From contig JBOHRF010000024.1 of the NCBI GenBank assembly GCA_050732575.1, positions 1-33,712 of the forward strand: a stretch of DNA of 33,712 nucleotides, given 5' to 3'. The notes under the pieces are model-generated. The model saw only the letters and a list, made by a program, of their open reading frames with translations. It ran no database searches and was not told the origin of the DNA. The stretch is from JBBDWZ01 sp050732575 (lineage in GTDB: Bacteria > Gemmatimonadota > Gemmatimonadetes > Longimicrobiales > RSA9). Both the position numbers and the translations under genes were made by a program. This document shows, one piece after another, positions 9,101 through 16,641 of the stretch; the first letter of the stretch is position 1; each line of letters begins with the position of its first letter.

Positions 9101-9215
9101 GCGGCGAGGAAACCGCCCTGGCGTCTGCGCCCGACGCCTGGTTTGATTGTGCGCCTCCCGGCGCGCTCGTGACGGCCGCCAGGACTGCGACCGCCGGGAA
9201 CACAAACCGTTTCAT
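6126..9215 (-). CDS. SusC/RagA family TonB-linked outer-membrane transporter
   Basis: TonB-dependent importer of 1029 aa. Order of parts from ATG 9215: signal peptide (residues 1-22, ending GGAQ); a carboxypeptidase-regulatory-like beta-sandwich (about 43-120, VGTIVGTVTEAGTTRPLASV, DAQGRYTIQNVPAGE); TonB-box region LLDEVVVTG (about 126-134); plug with RIRGNSSLSLGNEPIIYIDG, the SusC/RagA signature (about 192-211); then a large 22-stranded-type barrel ending SVTMSLRLSF with terminal Phe for BAM recognition. The start is ATG 9215, with GGAGG 7 nt upstream; a TTG two codons earlier is less likely. It is paired with susD downstream. Together they import oligomers, peptides or glycans using TonB energy; the substrate is not identifiable from sequence. 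Confidence 0.95.
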   Translation of the reverse strand: MKRFVFPAVAVLAAVTSAPGGAQSNQASGADARAVSSPPAVVGTIVGTVTEAGTTRPLASVQMSIEGRNLGALSDAQGRYTIQNVPAGEVRLVATRIGYAQAARTVTVRDGATATADVQMTETAVLLDEVVVTGTAGGTQRRAIGNVVATVSADAVMARSPVGSVDQLLAQRTPGLMMLPGTGQVGTGSAIRIRGNSSLSLGNEPIIYIDGVRMDSNTGRGPGQRGGANVSRLNDINPADIQSVEIIKGPAAATLYGTEASNGVIQIITKRGVSGAPQFDVSARVGTNWLWNPAGRTGMRWCRITEPACTGRTSNSPEGLLFGFNAYEEEAKNGTGPIFGYGTLQNYTVSMRGGTDAVRYFASASRDDDMGVVDWNWDKRMALRANMEMLLSNAVTVGVNTSYIRGETRLAQGSIETDPFSNLIWSNPRNLGTPTRGFLSAPPEEWSEVEGRADNDRTTTSVEIRYQPVSWFKNRLVAGIDLNNESNWTLFPQQPEGASHFFGQNGLGNKQVSRGNRRFVTVDYSGSAEMNWREFSLQPSVGFQFYKSESNFINSSGQNFPAVPVTTVSGGSIRDGGETFVENATVGVYVQQQVGWRNRVFVTGAVRGDDNSAFGAEYDAAIYPKLSATWVLHEEPFFTFDFIDQLRLRTAWGVAGQQPGTFDASRLYSPQIGYRDQPSLVPGQYGNPQLKPERSKELELGFDATLLKGRLDLVYTRYQRNVVDAIVNKPLAPSSGFTGSQIVNIGELKAWGNEVGVIARLMQSDRFGWEVDAQYATMRNEIVDLGGLAFISGNGQSQHREGYSIGDFFMRRIRSAEINAQGQVLSSLCDGGTGPDRINPGGELVPCAQAPRVWWGRTQPTWTIGLGNTFTLFNNVRLYARVEGNGGHLQANTEIRATHNQVTSKAVLLGNDPILQATRVLENDATGTYRAGFIRLREITSSYDLPAFLTHRIGAKSGALSIGMRNVAMLWTAEHGWDTPRDGSVHVSVAGRTMITWDPEVRATGQASTGYQTVLPPTASVTMSLRLSF

Positions 9216-9572
9216 GCCCAAACCTCCGTGCTAGAGATGTATCACGAACGTTCACAGCAAATAGCAGATTTACGATTCGTTAAAATGGGTGATGTGCAGA
9301 TGGCGTCGTGCCGCGGCTGCGTCGCCGACATATTGAACGCAACGCGTAATTACGTTGAGCTATGACAATGATGGGCCAGTCGCAAGGGGAGGCGGGGCAG
9401 GAGGATCGGGATCACGGTTGGGCGCGGCAGCGACGCTGAGTCCAGTCCGTACGTACGTGGCGTCGCATCACTGGGTGGTCGCGGTCACCCGTGAGCGGCC
9501 GTTTGCGGCCCGGTTTAATGCCATGCATGACCGGCGGAGCGTGACGCCCCGCCGGATCATGAACACGCCCGC
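9216..9572. other. intergenic region upstream of susC with hairpins behind the siderophore receptor
   Basis: 357 bases without a supportable gene; the 73-codon ORF at 9355-9576 (+) has no ribosome binding site or family resemblance. The part near susC is AT-richer and should hold its promoter, but I see no clear -35/-10 pair. Nearer the siderophore receptor are two hairpins: CCGGCGG with CCGCCGG (9531-9555) and GGCCG-TTTG-CGGCC (about 9498-9511). Neither has a T-run, but they lie just after the receptor stop and may end its transcript. Confidence 0.45.
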
Positions 9573-11939
9573 CTAATACGTGATGGTCACGCCTGCGATG
9601 AGACTCCTGGGCGCGCCGGGCGTGATGTTGTTGTTACTGTGCGCGCTGGCGAAATATTTTTCATCGAAGATGTTCTGCACGTTGAGCTGGGCCCTGACCG
9701 GCTCGTTCAAGCGGAAAAACAGGGCGCCATCCGCTCGGGTGAAGGAAGGCAGCGTCACCGCGTTGTCGATGGCAGCGAACATCGCGTCCTGGTGCACGAG
9801 GCCGAGACCCACGCCCAGGCGCGGAGTCAGGTCATAGCGATGCCAGAGCGAGAGCGTGTGTTTGGGCGTGAGCGCCGGTTGCTGGCCGGGCTGGGCGTTG
9901 GCCGTGCGGCTGGTGATCTCCACGTTCTGATAGTTGTAGCCGAGCAGCGTCTGCCAGTTGCGCAACAGACGGCCGGCCGCGGAAAGCTCGAGCCCCTTGC
10001 TGCGCTGGGATCCGGTCTGAACCGTGCGCGTCGGGTCGGTCGGATCGGGCGCCGACGTGTTGGTGCGGTCCAGCTGGTAGACGGCAGCCGTCAGGGACAG
10101 ATCCGGCGATGGATCCCACTTGGCGCCCGCCTCGTAGGTCGTGAACTGCTCCGGCTCCAGCGTCTGTGTGGTTACGGTCAGCGCGGTGAACTGATTGCCC
10201 GAGCCGGGCAGATGCGACACGCTGTAGCTGCCGTACAGCGAGACGGGCGCAACCGGCTTCACGATCAGCCCCAGCCGCGGCGATACCATGCGATCCCTGC
10301 GCTCGAGGTCCGTCCCATTGCGGTTGTTGTGGTACTCGAGATCGAAATTGTCCAGTCGAATTCCGGCTACCACGAGCAGCGGCGGCGCGAACTCGATCTG
10401 GTCCTGAACATAACCGCTCAGGACCGTCGCACTGGTGTGTGCATCAGCATCGGTGGCACTCTGGCGGAACGTGACCGGGGTGCCCTGCGTGCTGGGCGCA
10501 TTCACCGGCACGCTCACTGATGTCGACGTGTTGTTGAAGAAGCCCGTATTGCGGAACGATTCCGACCGCTGCCGTCCAACTTCTGCACCGGCCAGCAAAA
10601 CGTGACGAATGGGCCCCGTACGGAGCGCCGCGGTGACATCCGTCTGAGTGAACAGATTCTGGCGCAACGTGCGGTTGTTGTAGGCATTGATGCTGACTTC
10701 CGTGCCCGCCGCGTTCACGGCGCCGGGAAACACGTTCTGATACATCTTCTCGTAATCACCCAAACGGGTGTGATTGCGGATCTGCAGTCCGAACGAAGTC
10801 TGATGTTCGACCGTGCCGTTGAGCGAGTGCACGCGCGCGTGTGCAAAACTCACGGACGGATCACCGAAGAACGTGGAGCGCGCCGTGTTCAGTGGACCGC
10901 CGTCGAATGAGGGCACGCCGCGGTCCGCCGTGCGATCGTCCTTGAACAACTCGTACGATGCGCGCACCACCGTGGACGCGCCCAGTGTGAGCGTGGCCGT
11001 GGGCGTGACACCCCAACGCTCTTCGTTGTAGCCTTGCCGATAACTTTCCGAGTTCTCGTACATGCCAATCACGCGACCTGCCACGGCATCACTCAGCCCG
11101 CGCCCCACATCGAGCTCGGCGCGCCGGTTGCTGTGCGCGCCGCCCTGCAGCATCAGCTCCTGCACCGCTGACCAGCTGGCCTGCTTGGTCACGCGGTTGA
11201 TCAGGCCGCCACCCGCGGCCCGACCAAACATCAGCGCATTCGAGCCCTTGGGAATCTCGACCCGCTCCACGTTGTACAGGTCGCGGAAGTACTCCGTATC
11301 GTCACGTACGCCATCGACAAAGAAATCCGCCGTGCTCGAGGTGCCGCGGATGGTCGGCTGGTCGCGGTTGCCTTCACCCTGGCCCATGGTCACGCCCGGG
11401 ACGTAGCGGACCAGATCCGCCAGGCCCGACATCTTCTGATCCGCAATCGACTGTTTGGTCATGATGGAGAGCGACTGCGGTATATCGCGCAGCGCGGTTT
11501 CCGTTTTGGTCCCCGTGCGCGTGGCCTCCGTGCGGTAGCCGCGGCTTTGCGCCGCAACCACGCGAATGCCTGGCAACACCACCGCCTGCCGATGCAACGT
11601 CGCCGTGCTCGAACCCGTCAGCGTGAAACCAATGCCCGTGCCAAACACCATTCGGCGCAGCGCCTCTTCTGCCGTGTAGCGCCCGCTCAGCGCTCGCGAT
11701 GTCGTGGAGCCGGCCAGTGCTTCCACATCACCGGCCACCGTCAAACCGGTCAACGCACTGAACTTCGCCAGTGCCTCGCCCAGCGCTCCCGCCGGGATAT
11801 CGAACGAATGGACCTGCTCTGCCCTGCGCTGCTGCGCAACGGCGCTCGGCCCGGCCAATGCACTCGCCAGCACCAGGCCAACAACCACTGCGATGGCCCG
11901 CATGACCAGCCCGCACTCGCCTGCGATCCTGCTTTGCAT
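9573..11939 (-). CDS. TonB-dependent siderophore receptor with N-terminal STN (secretin/TonB) domain
   Basis: 788-aa outer-membrane receptor of the FpvA/FecA-like class. The signal lies around MRAIAVVVGLVLASALAGPS (the frame starts 12 codons earlier at ATG 11939). It is followed by an STN signalling domain (HSFDIPAGALGEALAKFSALTG...YTAEEALRRMVFGTG), TonB-box region VLPGIRVVA, and plug (ALRDIPQSLSIMTKQSI, YVPGVTMGQGEGNRDQPTIRG, DGVRDDTEYFRDLYNVERVE). The barrel ends SLIAGVTITY, and NVQNIFDEKYFA marks the penultimate strands. Family knowledge: imports ferric siderophores, and the STN domain usually signals to a FecR-type anti-sigma. No fecI/fecR pair adjoins it; the nearest sigma gene (15247) lies beyond another operon. 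A Fur-box-like palindrome lies about 90 bp upstream, supporting iron control. Confidence 0.92.
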   Translation of the reverse strand: MQSRIAGECGLVMRAIAVVVGLVLASALAGPSAVAQQRRAEQVHSFDIPAGALGEALAKFSALTGLTVAGDVEALAGSTTSRALSGRYTAEEALRRMVFGTGIGFTLTGSSTATLHRQAVVLPGIRVVAAQSRGYRTEATRTGTKTETALRDIPQSLSIMTKQSIADQKMSGLADLVRYVPGVTMGQGEGNRDQPTIRGTSSTADFFVDGVRDDTEYFRDLYNVERVEIPKGSNALMFGRAAGGGLINRVTKQASWSAVQELMLQGGAHSNRRAELDVGRGLSDAVAGRVIGMYENSESYRQGYNEERWGVTPTATLTLGASTVVRASYELFKDDRTADRGVPSFDGGPLNTARSTFFGDPSVSFAHARVHSLNGTVEHQTSFGLQIRNHTRLGDYEKMYQNVFPGAVNAAGTEVSINAYNNRTLRQNLFTQTDVTAALRTGPIRHVLLAGAEVGRQRSESFRNTGFFNNTSTSVSVPVNAPSTQGTPVTFRQSATDADAHTSATVLSGYVQDQIEFAPPLLVVAGIRLDNFDLEYHNNRNGTDLERRDRMVSPRLGLIVKPVAPVSLYGSYSVSHLPGSGNQFTALTVTTQTLEPEQFTTYEAGAKWDPSPDLSLTAAVYQLDRTNTSAPDPTDPTRTVQTGSQRSKGLELSAAGRLLRNWQTLLGYNYQNVEITSRTANAQPGQQPALTPKHTLSLWHRYDLTPRLGVGLGLVHQDAMFAAIDNAVTLPSFTRADGALFFRLNEPVRAQLNVQNIFDEKYFASAHSNNNITPGAPRSLIAGVTITY

Positions 11940-12027
11940 ATGCCAACCCGCCTTCCTGAGTGGTTTTTCGATGGGTTTGTGGCGACGCAGGCCAAGATTG
12001 TTGGGCGGCGTTGCGAGCGTAATAGAG

Positions 12028-12071
12028 ATTGAGACTCATTCTCAATTATGAGTATTGTTATTGGGAGACAA
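12028..12071 (-). promoter_or_regulatory. promoter with Fur-box-like operator of the siderophore receptor
   Basis: ATTGAGACTCATTCTCAAT (12028-12046) has perfect 7-bp arms around 5 bp and closely resembles Fur boxes of the AATGAGAATCATTCTCATT type. A second overlapping pair CTCAT/ATGAG (12035-12039 and 12048-12052) extends it. On the minus strand a possible -35 TTGTCT (12066-12071) and -10 CATAAT or TAATTG put the operator over the promoter, as expected for repression by iron-loaded Fur. Operator identity is inferred from similarity only. Confidence 0.6.
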
Positions 12072-12093
12072 AGGGTAATGGAGGCGGGACCGC

Positions 12094-14733
12094 TTACTCC
12101 CGCAGCGCGGCTTGCGGCTCGACCGCGAGCGCGCGCCGGGCGGGCGCAGATGCGGCCAGTAGGGCGGTGATCACGAGCGCCGCGATGACAGTGCCGTAGG
12201 TCAACACATCGAAGGGCTCCACGCCGTACAGAACGCGCGTGAGCAAGCGCGCCACGAGCAGCGCTGCACCAACACCAATGATCGTCCCAACCCCGGCCAA
12301 CCGGGCGCCGTGGCGCAGAACGAGGGCAAGCACGCTCGAGCGCTGTGCGCCCATGGCCAGGCGGATGCTGATCTCGCGCCGGCGCTGGCCCACCACGTAA
12401 GAGAGCACGCCGTAGATGCCACCGATGGCGAGTGCGAGTGCGATGGCGGCAAAGACGGCCAGCATCCAGGAGTAGGTGCGCTGCAGACCCAGTGAATTGT
12501 GCAGCAGCTCCGACATGGTGCGCACGTTGTAGAGGGGCAACTGCGGGTCGAGCCGTCGAACCACTTCACGTGCCGGTGTTGCCATGGTCATGGGATCACC
12601 TGCCACGCGTATCAGTAGGGCCATGGAGGAGCTGGCCGCGGTCGACTGCGGGAGATACAGGCCGGGGCGCATAGGTTCGTTTAGTCCGTAGTGCTTCACG
12701 TCCTGGGTCACACCCACGATGTTCATCCAGGTCGTGTCGCCGCGGAATTTCACACGTCTGCCGATCGGATCCTGCCCGGCGTAGAAGGTCCGCACGAACG
12801 CTTCGTTGACTACCACGGCCCGCGGCGCCTTGGGGCGCAGATCATGGTCGGTCAGGAAACGGCCGCGGCGCACGCGCAGACCCAGCGCACGATCGTAACC
12901 GGGTGTGGCAATGCGCATGAGGATGACCGGATCCTGCGCATCAGCGCGGCGCGCGGGTGCATTTTCGATGTCCAGGAAGTTGCCCCAGTGGCAGGTGAGC
13001 GGCGGACAGGTAATGGCGCCCGCGTGTTGCACACCGGGCAGTCGGCGCAGCTCTTCCACGGTGGTCTCGAAGAAGCGCCGGCGCGCCGCATCGGTCGAGT
13101 ATTTGCTGTCGGGCAGCGCGATGTGGAAGGACAGCACGTTTTCGGGATTGAAGCCCGGATCGACACTCTGCAACCGGTGATACGCGCGCATGAGCAGTCC
13201 GCCGCCCACCAGCAGTACACAGGCCAGCGCGATTTCGGCAATGACCAGTCCATCGAGCGTGCGGCGCTGGCCGCGCGTGGCCGAAGCGCGCCCGCTGGAC
13301 TGTGCGCCCAGGGACTCGCGCGCGTCGGCAGTCACGGTCTGCAGCAGCGGCGCCAAACCGGCGGTAAGCGCAGTAAACGCGGCCGCGCTCACGCCGAACA
13401 ACACGGTTCCCAGATTGGCATCCAGCTGCACCCAGGGCGGTGTGTCCTCGGGCACCAGCGTCAGCAGGAAGCGCACGGCCCAGAGCCCGGCCAGCACGCC
13501 CACCGATGCACCCGCTGCCGACAACAGCCCGTTCTCCAACAGCACCTGGCGGGCGAGGCGGCTTTGACTGGCACCGAGTGCACGCCGGATGCCGATTTCT
13601 CGGCTGCGCGCGGTCGAGCGCGCCAACATCACACTCGACACATTGGCGCAGGTGATCAACAGTACGATGGCAACACCGCTGGCCAGAGCGATCAGGCCGG
13701 GTCGGAGCCGGCCGAACAGGCGCTCGCGCAGCGACATCACGAGCGGTGACACGTTGCGCTCGCGATCGCGCTGTTCCCAGATGGGCTGCTGCGCGCGGTG
13801 CAGATCGCGTTGCGCGGCCTCGATCGTGACACCCGCTCGCAGGCGCGCAATCCCATCGAAACTGTAGCTCTGCCAGTTCTGATGGCGATCGCCGCGCAGC
13901 GGCACCCAGATCTGCGCTTCATTGGGAAACACTGCGGCGGGCGGCAGCACACCCACGATCGAGTGCGGAATGCTGTTGATGTGCAGCGTGCGCCCCAGCA
14001 CACTCTCACTGCCCGCAAAACGCGAGCGCCAGAGCGCCGTGGAAATGAGAGCTACGCGCTCACCTTCCGGACCATCCTCCTGCGCGGTAAAGCCTCGCCC
14101 CAGCACCGGCTTGATGCGTAACACGGCCAGATAGTCGTGGGTCACCGTCACTCCAAGCAGCCGCTCCGCCACGCCGCCTTCCGCAACGTTGAACGCCCCT
14201 TCTGAGTACAGGGCCATCGCCTCGAACGCGCGCGCTCCCTCGCGCCAGACCGCAAAGTCGGGAAAGTTGATGCCCGTGAAATCGAGATTCCATTTGGGCG
14301 CGCGCTCGTTCAGGTACACCAGTTGCGCCGGCTCTTCCCAGGGCAGCGGCCGCACGAACACCGTGTTGACGAACGTGAACACTACCGTGTTGGCCGCAAT
14401 GCCCAGCGCCAACATCGCCACTACCAGGGCCGACGTGCCCGGCTGCCTGCGCAACATGCGCAGCCCCTGCCGAATCTCGAAACCCAGCGAACCCAACATG
14501 AGATGTTCTCCCAACTGCGCGCGCCGCACGCGACGCACATGTTCGTAAGGAATCCTCAGAACCAGATCGAGACAGCCCTGCAACGCACAACGCAGCACAC
14601 TGCCCTGCCCACCCGCACGCGCACCCACCAGCTGCTCGAATAACTGCGCGCGCATCTGGGCGCCCTGTCGCCGGCGGATCCGCGCCGGCAACAGCCACGT
14701 CAGCAACCAGTACAGCCATAACGCCAGCCGCAT
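12094..14733 (-). CDS. ADOP-type (MacB/FtsX-like) ABC permease
   Basis: 879-aa membrane protein of the duplicated orphan permease class first noted in Acidobacteria. After a short N-terminal hydrophobic helix (LALWLYWLLTWLLPA) comes the first transmembrane helix (SALVVAMLALGIAANTVVFTFVNTV), a MacB-like periplasmic core (ERVALISTALWRSRFAGSE..., LGRTLHINSIPHSIVGVLP), an FtsX domain (LIALASGVAIVLLITCANVSSVMLARSTARSREIGIRRALGAS), then a second core and FtsX domain (GVLSYVVGQRRREISIRLAMGA) ending AVEPQAALRE. No ATPase is encoded beside it, hence orphan. The start ATG at 14733 overlaps the PadR stop in TGATG, implying coupling; a TTG one codon earlier is less likely. The substrate is unknown; related permeases export lipids, peptides or drugs. 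Confidence 0.9.
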   Translation of the reverse strand: MRLALWLYWLLTWLLPARIRRRQGAQMRAQLFEQLVGARAGGQGSVLRCALQGCLDLVLRIPYEHVRRVRRAQLGEHLMLGSLGFEIRQGLRMLRRQPGTSALVVAMLALGIAANTVVFTFVNTVFVRPLPWEEPAQLVYLNERAPKWNLDFTGINFPDFAVWREGARAFEAMALYSEGAFNVAEGGVAERLLGVTVTHDYLAVLRIKPVLGRGFTAQEDGPEGERVALISTALWRSRFAGSESVLGRTLHINSIPHSIVGVLPPAAVFPNEAQIWVPLRGDRHQNWQSYSFDGIARLRAGVTIEAAQRDLHRAQQPIWEQRDRERNVSPLVMSLRERLFGRLRPGLIALASGVAIVLLITCANVSSVMLARSTARSREIGIRRALGASQSRLARQVLLENGLLSAAGASVGVLAGLWAVRFLLTLVPEDTPPWVQLDANLGTVLFGVSAAAFTALTAGLAPLLQTVTADARESLGAQSSGRASATRGQRRTLDGLVIAEIALACVLLVGGGLLMRAYHRLQSVDPGFNPENVLSFHIALPDSKYSTDAARRRFFETTVEELRRLPGVQHAGAITCPPLTCHWGNFLDIENAPARRADAQDPVILMRIATPGYDRALGLRVRRGRFLTDHDLRPKAPRAVVVNEAFVRTFYAGQDPIGRRVKFRGDTTWMNIVGVTQDVKHYGLNEPMRPGLYLPQSTAASSSMALLIRVAGDPMTMATPAREVVRRLDPQLPLYNVRTMSELLHNSLGLQRTYSWMLAVFAAIALALAIGGIYGVLSYVVGQRRREISIRLAMGAQRSSVLALVLRHGARLAGVGTIIGVGAALLVARLLTRVLYGVEPFDVLTYGTVIAALVITALLAASAPARRALAVEPQAALRE

Positions 14734-15053
14734 CAACGCGCCCGGGACAACCGCAGCCGCGCGGTCTGCGCCAGGCTCTCCAAACGCCCCGTCTCCTTGC
14801 GCAGCGCCGCCCGCCCAGCCGCCGTTATCCGGTAGTAACGCTTCCGCTCACTTTCGCCCGTGGGCCGCACCTCCGGATCAGATAACTCCTCGATCCATTC
14901 CTGTTCGCTCAACTCGTCCAGCGAGCCGTACAGGGTGGCCGGCCATAACGTGAGCTCCCCGTCGGTCAGCTCGCGCACGTCACGCATCACCTCGCTGCCG
15001 TGTCGTTCCCGCTCGGCCAGGGAGAGCAGAATGAAGAACCAGTTTCGTCGCAT
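14733..15053 (-). CDS. PadR family transcriptional regulator paired with ADOP permease
   Basis: 106-aa winged-helix repressor. MRRNWFFILLSLAERERHGSEVMRDV matches the first helices of PadR, GELTLWPATLYGSLDELSEQEWIEE the recognition helix and wing region, and ERKRYYRITAAGRAALRKE the conserved wing with the YYRIT/LT motif before the C-terminal dimerisation helix. PadR proteins bind small hydrophobic or phenolic ligands and repress the transporter gene beside them. Here the permease starts inside the PadR stop codon. ATG 15053 has no Shine-Dalgarno sequence and lies 5 nt after a perfect TATAAT, so the mRNA is probably leaderless. Autoregulation is expected from the family but not shown. Confidence 0.92.
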   Translation of the reverse strand: MRRNWFFILLSLAERERHGSEVMRDVRELTDGELTLWPATLYGSLDELSEQEWIEELSDPEVRPTGESERKRYYRITAAGRAALRKETGRLESLAQTARLRLSRAR

Positions 15054-15058
15054 GGTCG

Positions 15059-15087
15059 ATTATACTGATTTATATAATATGAGTCAA
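15059..15087 (-). promoter_or_regulatory. sigma-70-type promoter of the PadR/ADOP operon, probably leaderless
   Basis: On the minus strand TTGACT (15082-15087), a 17-bp AT-rich spacer and TATAAT (15059-15064) form a near-consensus promoter. Only CGACC separates the -10 from the ATG at 15053, so transcription should begin at or next to the start codon. Any PadR operator probably lies within the spacer. Confidence 0.75.
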
Positions 15088-15165
15088 TAGCATAGAACCG
15101 GGGCGCCGTGATGTGGCTCGACCCGGACGGCCAAGTGTGGGTAGCTTAGAGGCTTACACGAGCGT

Positions 15166-15175
15166 GTCATATGAC
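15166..15175. promoter_or_regulatory. 10-bp perfect palindrome upstream of the ECF sigma gene
   Basis: GTCATATGAC lies about 70 bp before the sigma-factor start in the divergent PadR-sigma intergenic region. It could be an operator; nothing else supports it. Confidence 0.3.
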
Positions 15176-15246
15176 GGCCGAGGCTCAGGTCACTCATCCT
15201 TCGAGGACCGCGTGGAAAAACGATCGCCAAGGGCGGCCTCGAGCCG

Positions 15247-15774
15247 ATGAGCCCGAAGGAGTTGGAGGCGTGGCTCGAGCGGCTGCACGAAGAGAGCTTC
15301 GGCTGGGCGCTCAATTGCTCGAGCGGTGACGGAGCGCGTGCGGAGGATGTGCTGCAGACCGCCTACGTACGCGTGATCTCGGGACGTGCAGTGTACGGTC
15401 AGCGCTCGTCGTTTCGGACCTGGCTCTTTGGCGTGATCCGGCGGGTGGCGCTGGAGGAAAACCGTCGGGTGCAGACGGAACGGAAGCGCACCGTGTTGTT
15501 GGAAGACCCGAAAGTGCAGGCCGTTGCCGATGAACGCGCCCGTGCCGACGAAGTTGAATGCGCGCTTCATTTGCGCACGGCGCTGGCGCAATTGCCGGAG
15601 CGACAGCGAGAGGTACTGCACCTGGTGTTCTACCAGGACTTGTCGATTTCGGATGCAGCAGAAGTGATGGAGATTTCGGTGGGTTCAGCAAGAACGCATT
15701 ACGAGCGGGGCAAAGCCCGGTTGCGGGTGGTGCTCGGGGACCGCAGGAATGAACGACCGGCATCAGGATCCTGA
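15247..15774 (+). CDS. ECF-type RNA polymerase sigma factor
   Basis: 175-aa sigma-70 family protein with only regions 2 and 4. Region 2 runs ARAEDVLQTAYVRVISG...SSFRTWLFGVIRRVALEENRR (about residues 30-75), including the -10 recognition helix. Region 4 is LAQLPERQREVLHLVFYQDLSISDAAEVMEISVGSARTHYERGKARLR (about 118-165), a helix-turn-helix for the -35. It starts a five-gene set on the plus strand and overlaps the next gene by 26 bp, the classic sigma/anti-sigma arrangement. ATG 15247 lacks a good ribosome binding site. The likely role is to switch on envelope genes, probably including this cassette. Confidence 0.9.
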   Translation: MSPKELEAWLERLHEESFGWALNCSSGDGARAEDVLQTAYVRVISGRAVYGQRSSFRTWLFGVIRRVALEENRRVQTERKRTVLLEDPKVQAVADERARADEVECALHLRTALAQLPERQREVLHLVFYQDLSISDAAEVMEISVGSARTHYERGKARLRVVLGDRRNERPASGS

Positions 15775-16135
15775 GCTGCGCTCCCGGTTCGAGGAGCTGA
15801 GGCGCGTTGATGCGAGCCGTGCGCCGTCGTTTGCGGATGTCAGGGCCCGTGCGCAGGCGGAAGCCTTGCCTGATGCGGACTCGACGTTGGGGCGCGAATG
15901 GCGTGTTACGCTGCGGCGATTCGGCTGGGCCTACGGTCTGGCGGCCGCAGCGATGATCGCGTCGTTGATCGTGATCCCGCGGGTTCGTTCTGATGATGCA
16001 TTCGAGCGGGCCGTGCAAACGTTTCACGCGAATCCCGCGCTGGGCGCCTGGCGATCGCCGACGGCTGGGCTACTCAAATTACCGGGCAGTCGGTTGATCT
16101 CGACCGTCCCGAGCGTGGGCACCGCGCAACAGTGA
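15749..16135 (+). CDS. putative membrane anti-sigma factor
   Basis: 128 aa, one transmembrane helix (FGWAYGLAAAAMIASLIVIP, about residues 57-76). The cytoplasmic N-terminal part begins DPELRSRFEELRRVDASRAPSFADV, a pattern seen in small proteins encoded directly after ECF sigma genes in these phyla, and the periplasmic tail is short. No zinc-binding HxxxCxxC anti-sigma motif is visible. It overlaps the end of the sigma gene by 26 bp, which usually means translational coupling and 1:1 binding. The anti-sigma function is therefore an inference from position and topology. AGGA directly abuts the ATG. Confidence 0.65.
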   Translation: MNDRHQDPELRSRFEELRRVDASRAPSFADVRARAQAEALPDADSTLGREWRVTLRRFGWAYGLAAAAMIASLIVIPRVRSDDAFERAVQTFHANPALGAWRSPTAGLLKLPGSRLISTVPSVGTAQQ

Positions 16136-16155
16136 TATAGCGGAACGGGAAAAGG

Positions 16156-16641
16156 ATGATGCGAATAGTAGTGCGGCGGCGGCTGTTGGCTGGCTTGTTC
16201 ATGCTGGGCGTGTTGCTCGCTGCCGAGCCGGGGGCGGCCCAGGTGGCGCCGAAGCAGGAGGAAGATCCGTTCGCGTCGGTGCTGTTTCCGCCCGAGCTGA
16301 TCATGCAGCACGCGCGCGCCATCCGACTGAATGACGAGCAACGCGCCGCGATCACGAAACTCATCGAGCAGTTGCAGGGCCGGGTGATCGGGCTGCAGTG
16401 GCAGTTGGCCGAGCAGGTGCAGGCGCTGCGCGAGACGCTGGACAGGACGAAGGTGGATCAGGACCGTGCCCTGGATCAGCTGAACCGGGTGCTGGACACG
16501 GAGCAGAGCATCAAGAAAGCGCATCTCGAGATGCTGATTCGCATCAAGAACGTGCTTCGAGCCGAGCAGCAGACCGAGCTCACGCGCTTACGTAAGGCGG
16601 CAGTAGAGCGGAAGGACTTCGAACTCCAGAGGGAACAATGA
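16156..16641 (+). CDS. Spy/CpxP-like periplasmic protein (LTXXQ-type helical protein)
   Basis: 161 aa with a cleavable signal (RRLLAGLFMLGVLLAAEPGAAQ, cut after AAQ). The mature protein is almost entirely helical: FPPELIMQHARAIRLNDEQRAAITKLIEQLQGR, then a long amphipathic coiled segment through LDRTKVDQDRALDQLNRVLD. The IRLNDEQRAAI element corresponds to the LTxxQ element of Spy/CpxP proteins, which act as periplasmic chaperones or metal/stress sensors in other bacteria. Placed after a sigma/anti-sigma pair, it could be a sensor that modulates the anti-sigma, like the heavy-metal resistor family. The start is the double ATG at 16156-16161, preceded by GGAAAAGGATG. The next gene overlaps its stop (ATGA). 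Confidence 0.7.
   Translation: MMRIVVRRRLLAGLFMLGVLLAAEPGAAQVAPKQEEDPFASVLFPPELIMQHARAIRLNDEQRAAITKLIEQLQGRVIGLQWQLAEQVQALRETLDRTKVDQDRALDQLNRVLDTEQSIKKAHLEMLIRIKNVLRAEQQTELTRLRKAAVERKDFELQREQ

Noticed and set aside
9355..9576. 73-codon ORF between susC and the siderophore receptor
   Set aside because: No ribosome binding site, biased Gly/Arg composition, and it contains the terminator-like hairpins.
12691..13749. Long plus-strand ORF of 352 codons
   Set aside because: Lies antisense inside the ADOP permease; composition is a high-GC shadow without family motifs.
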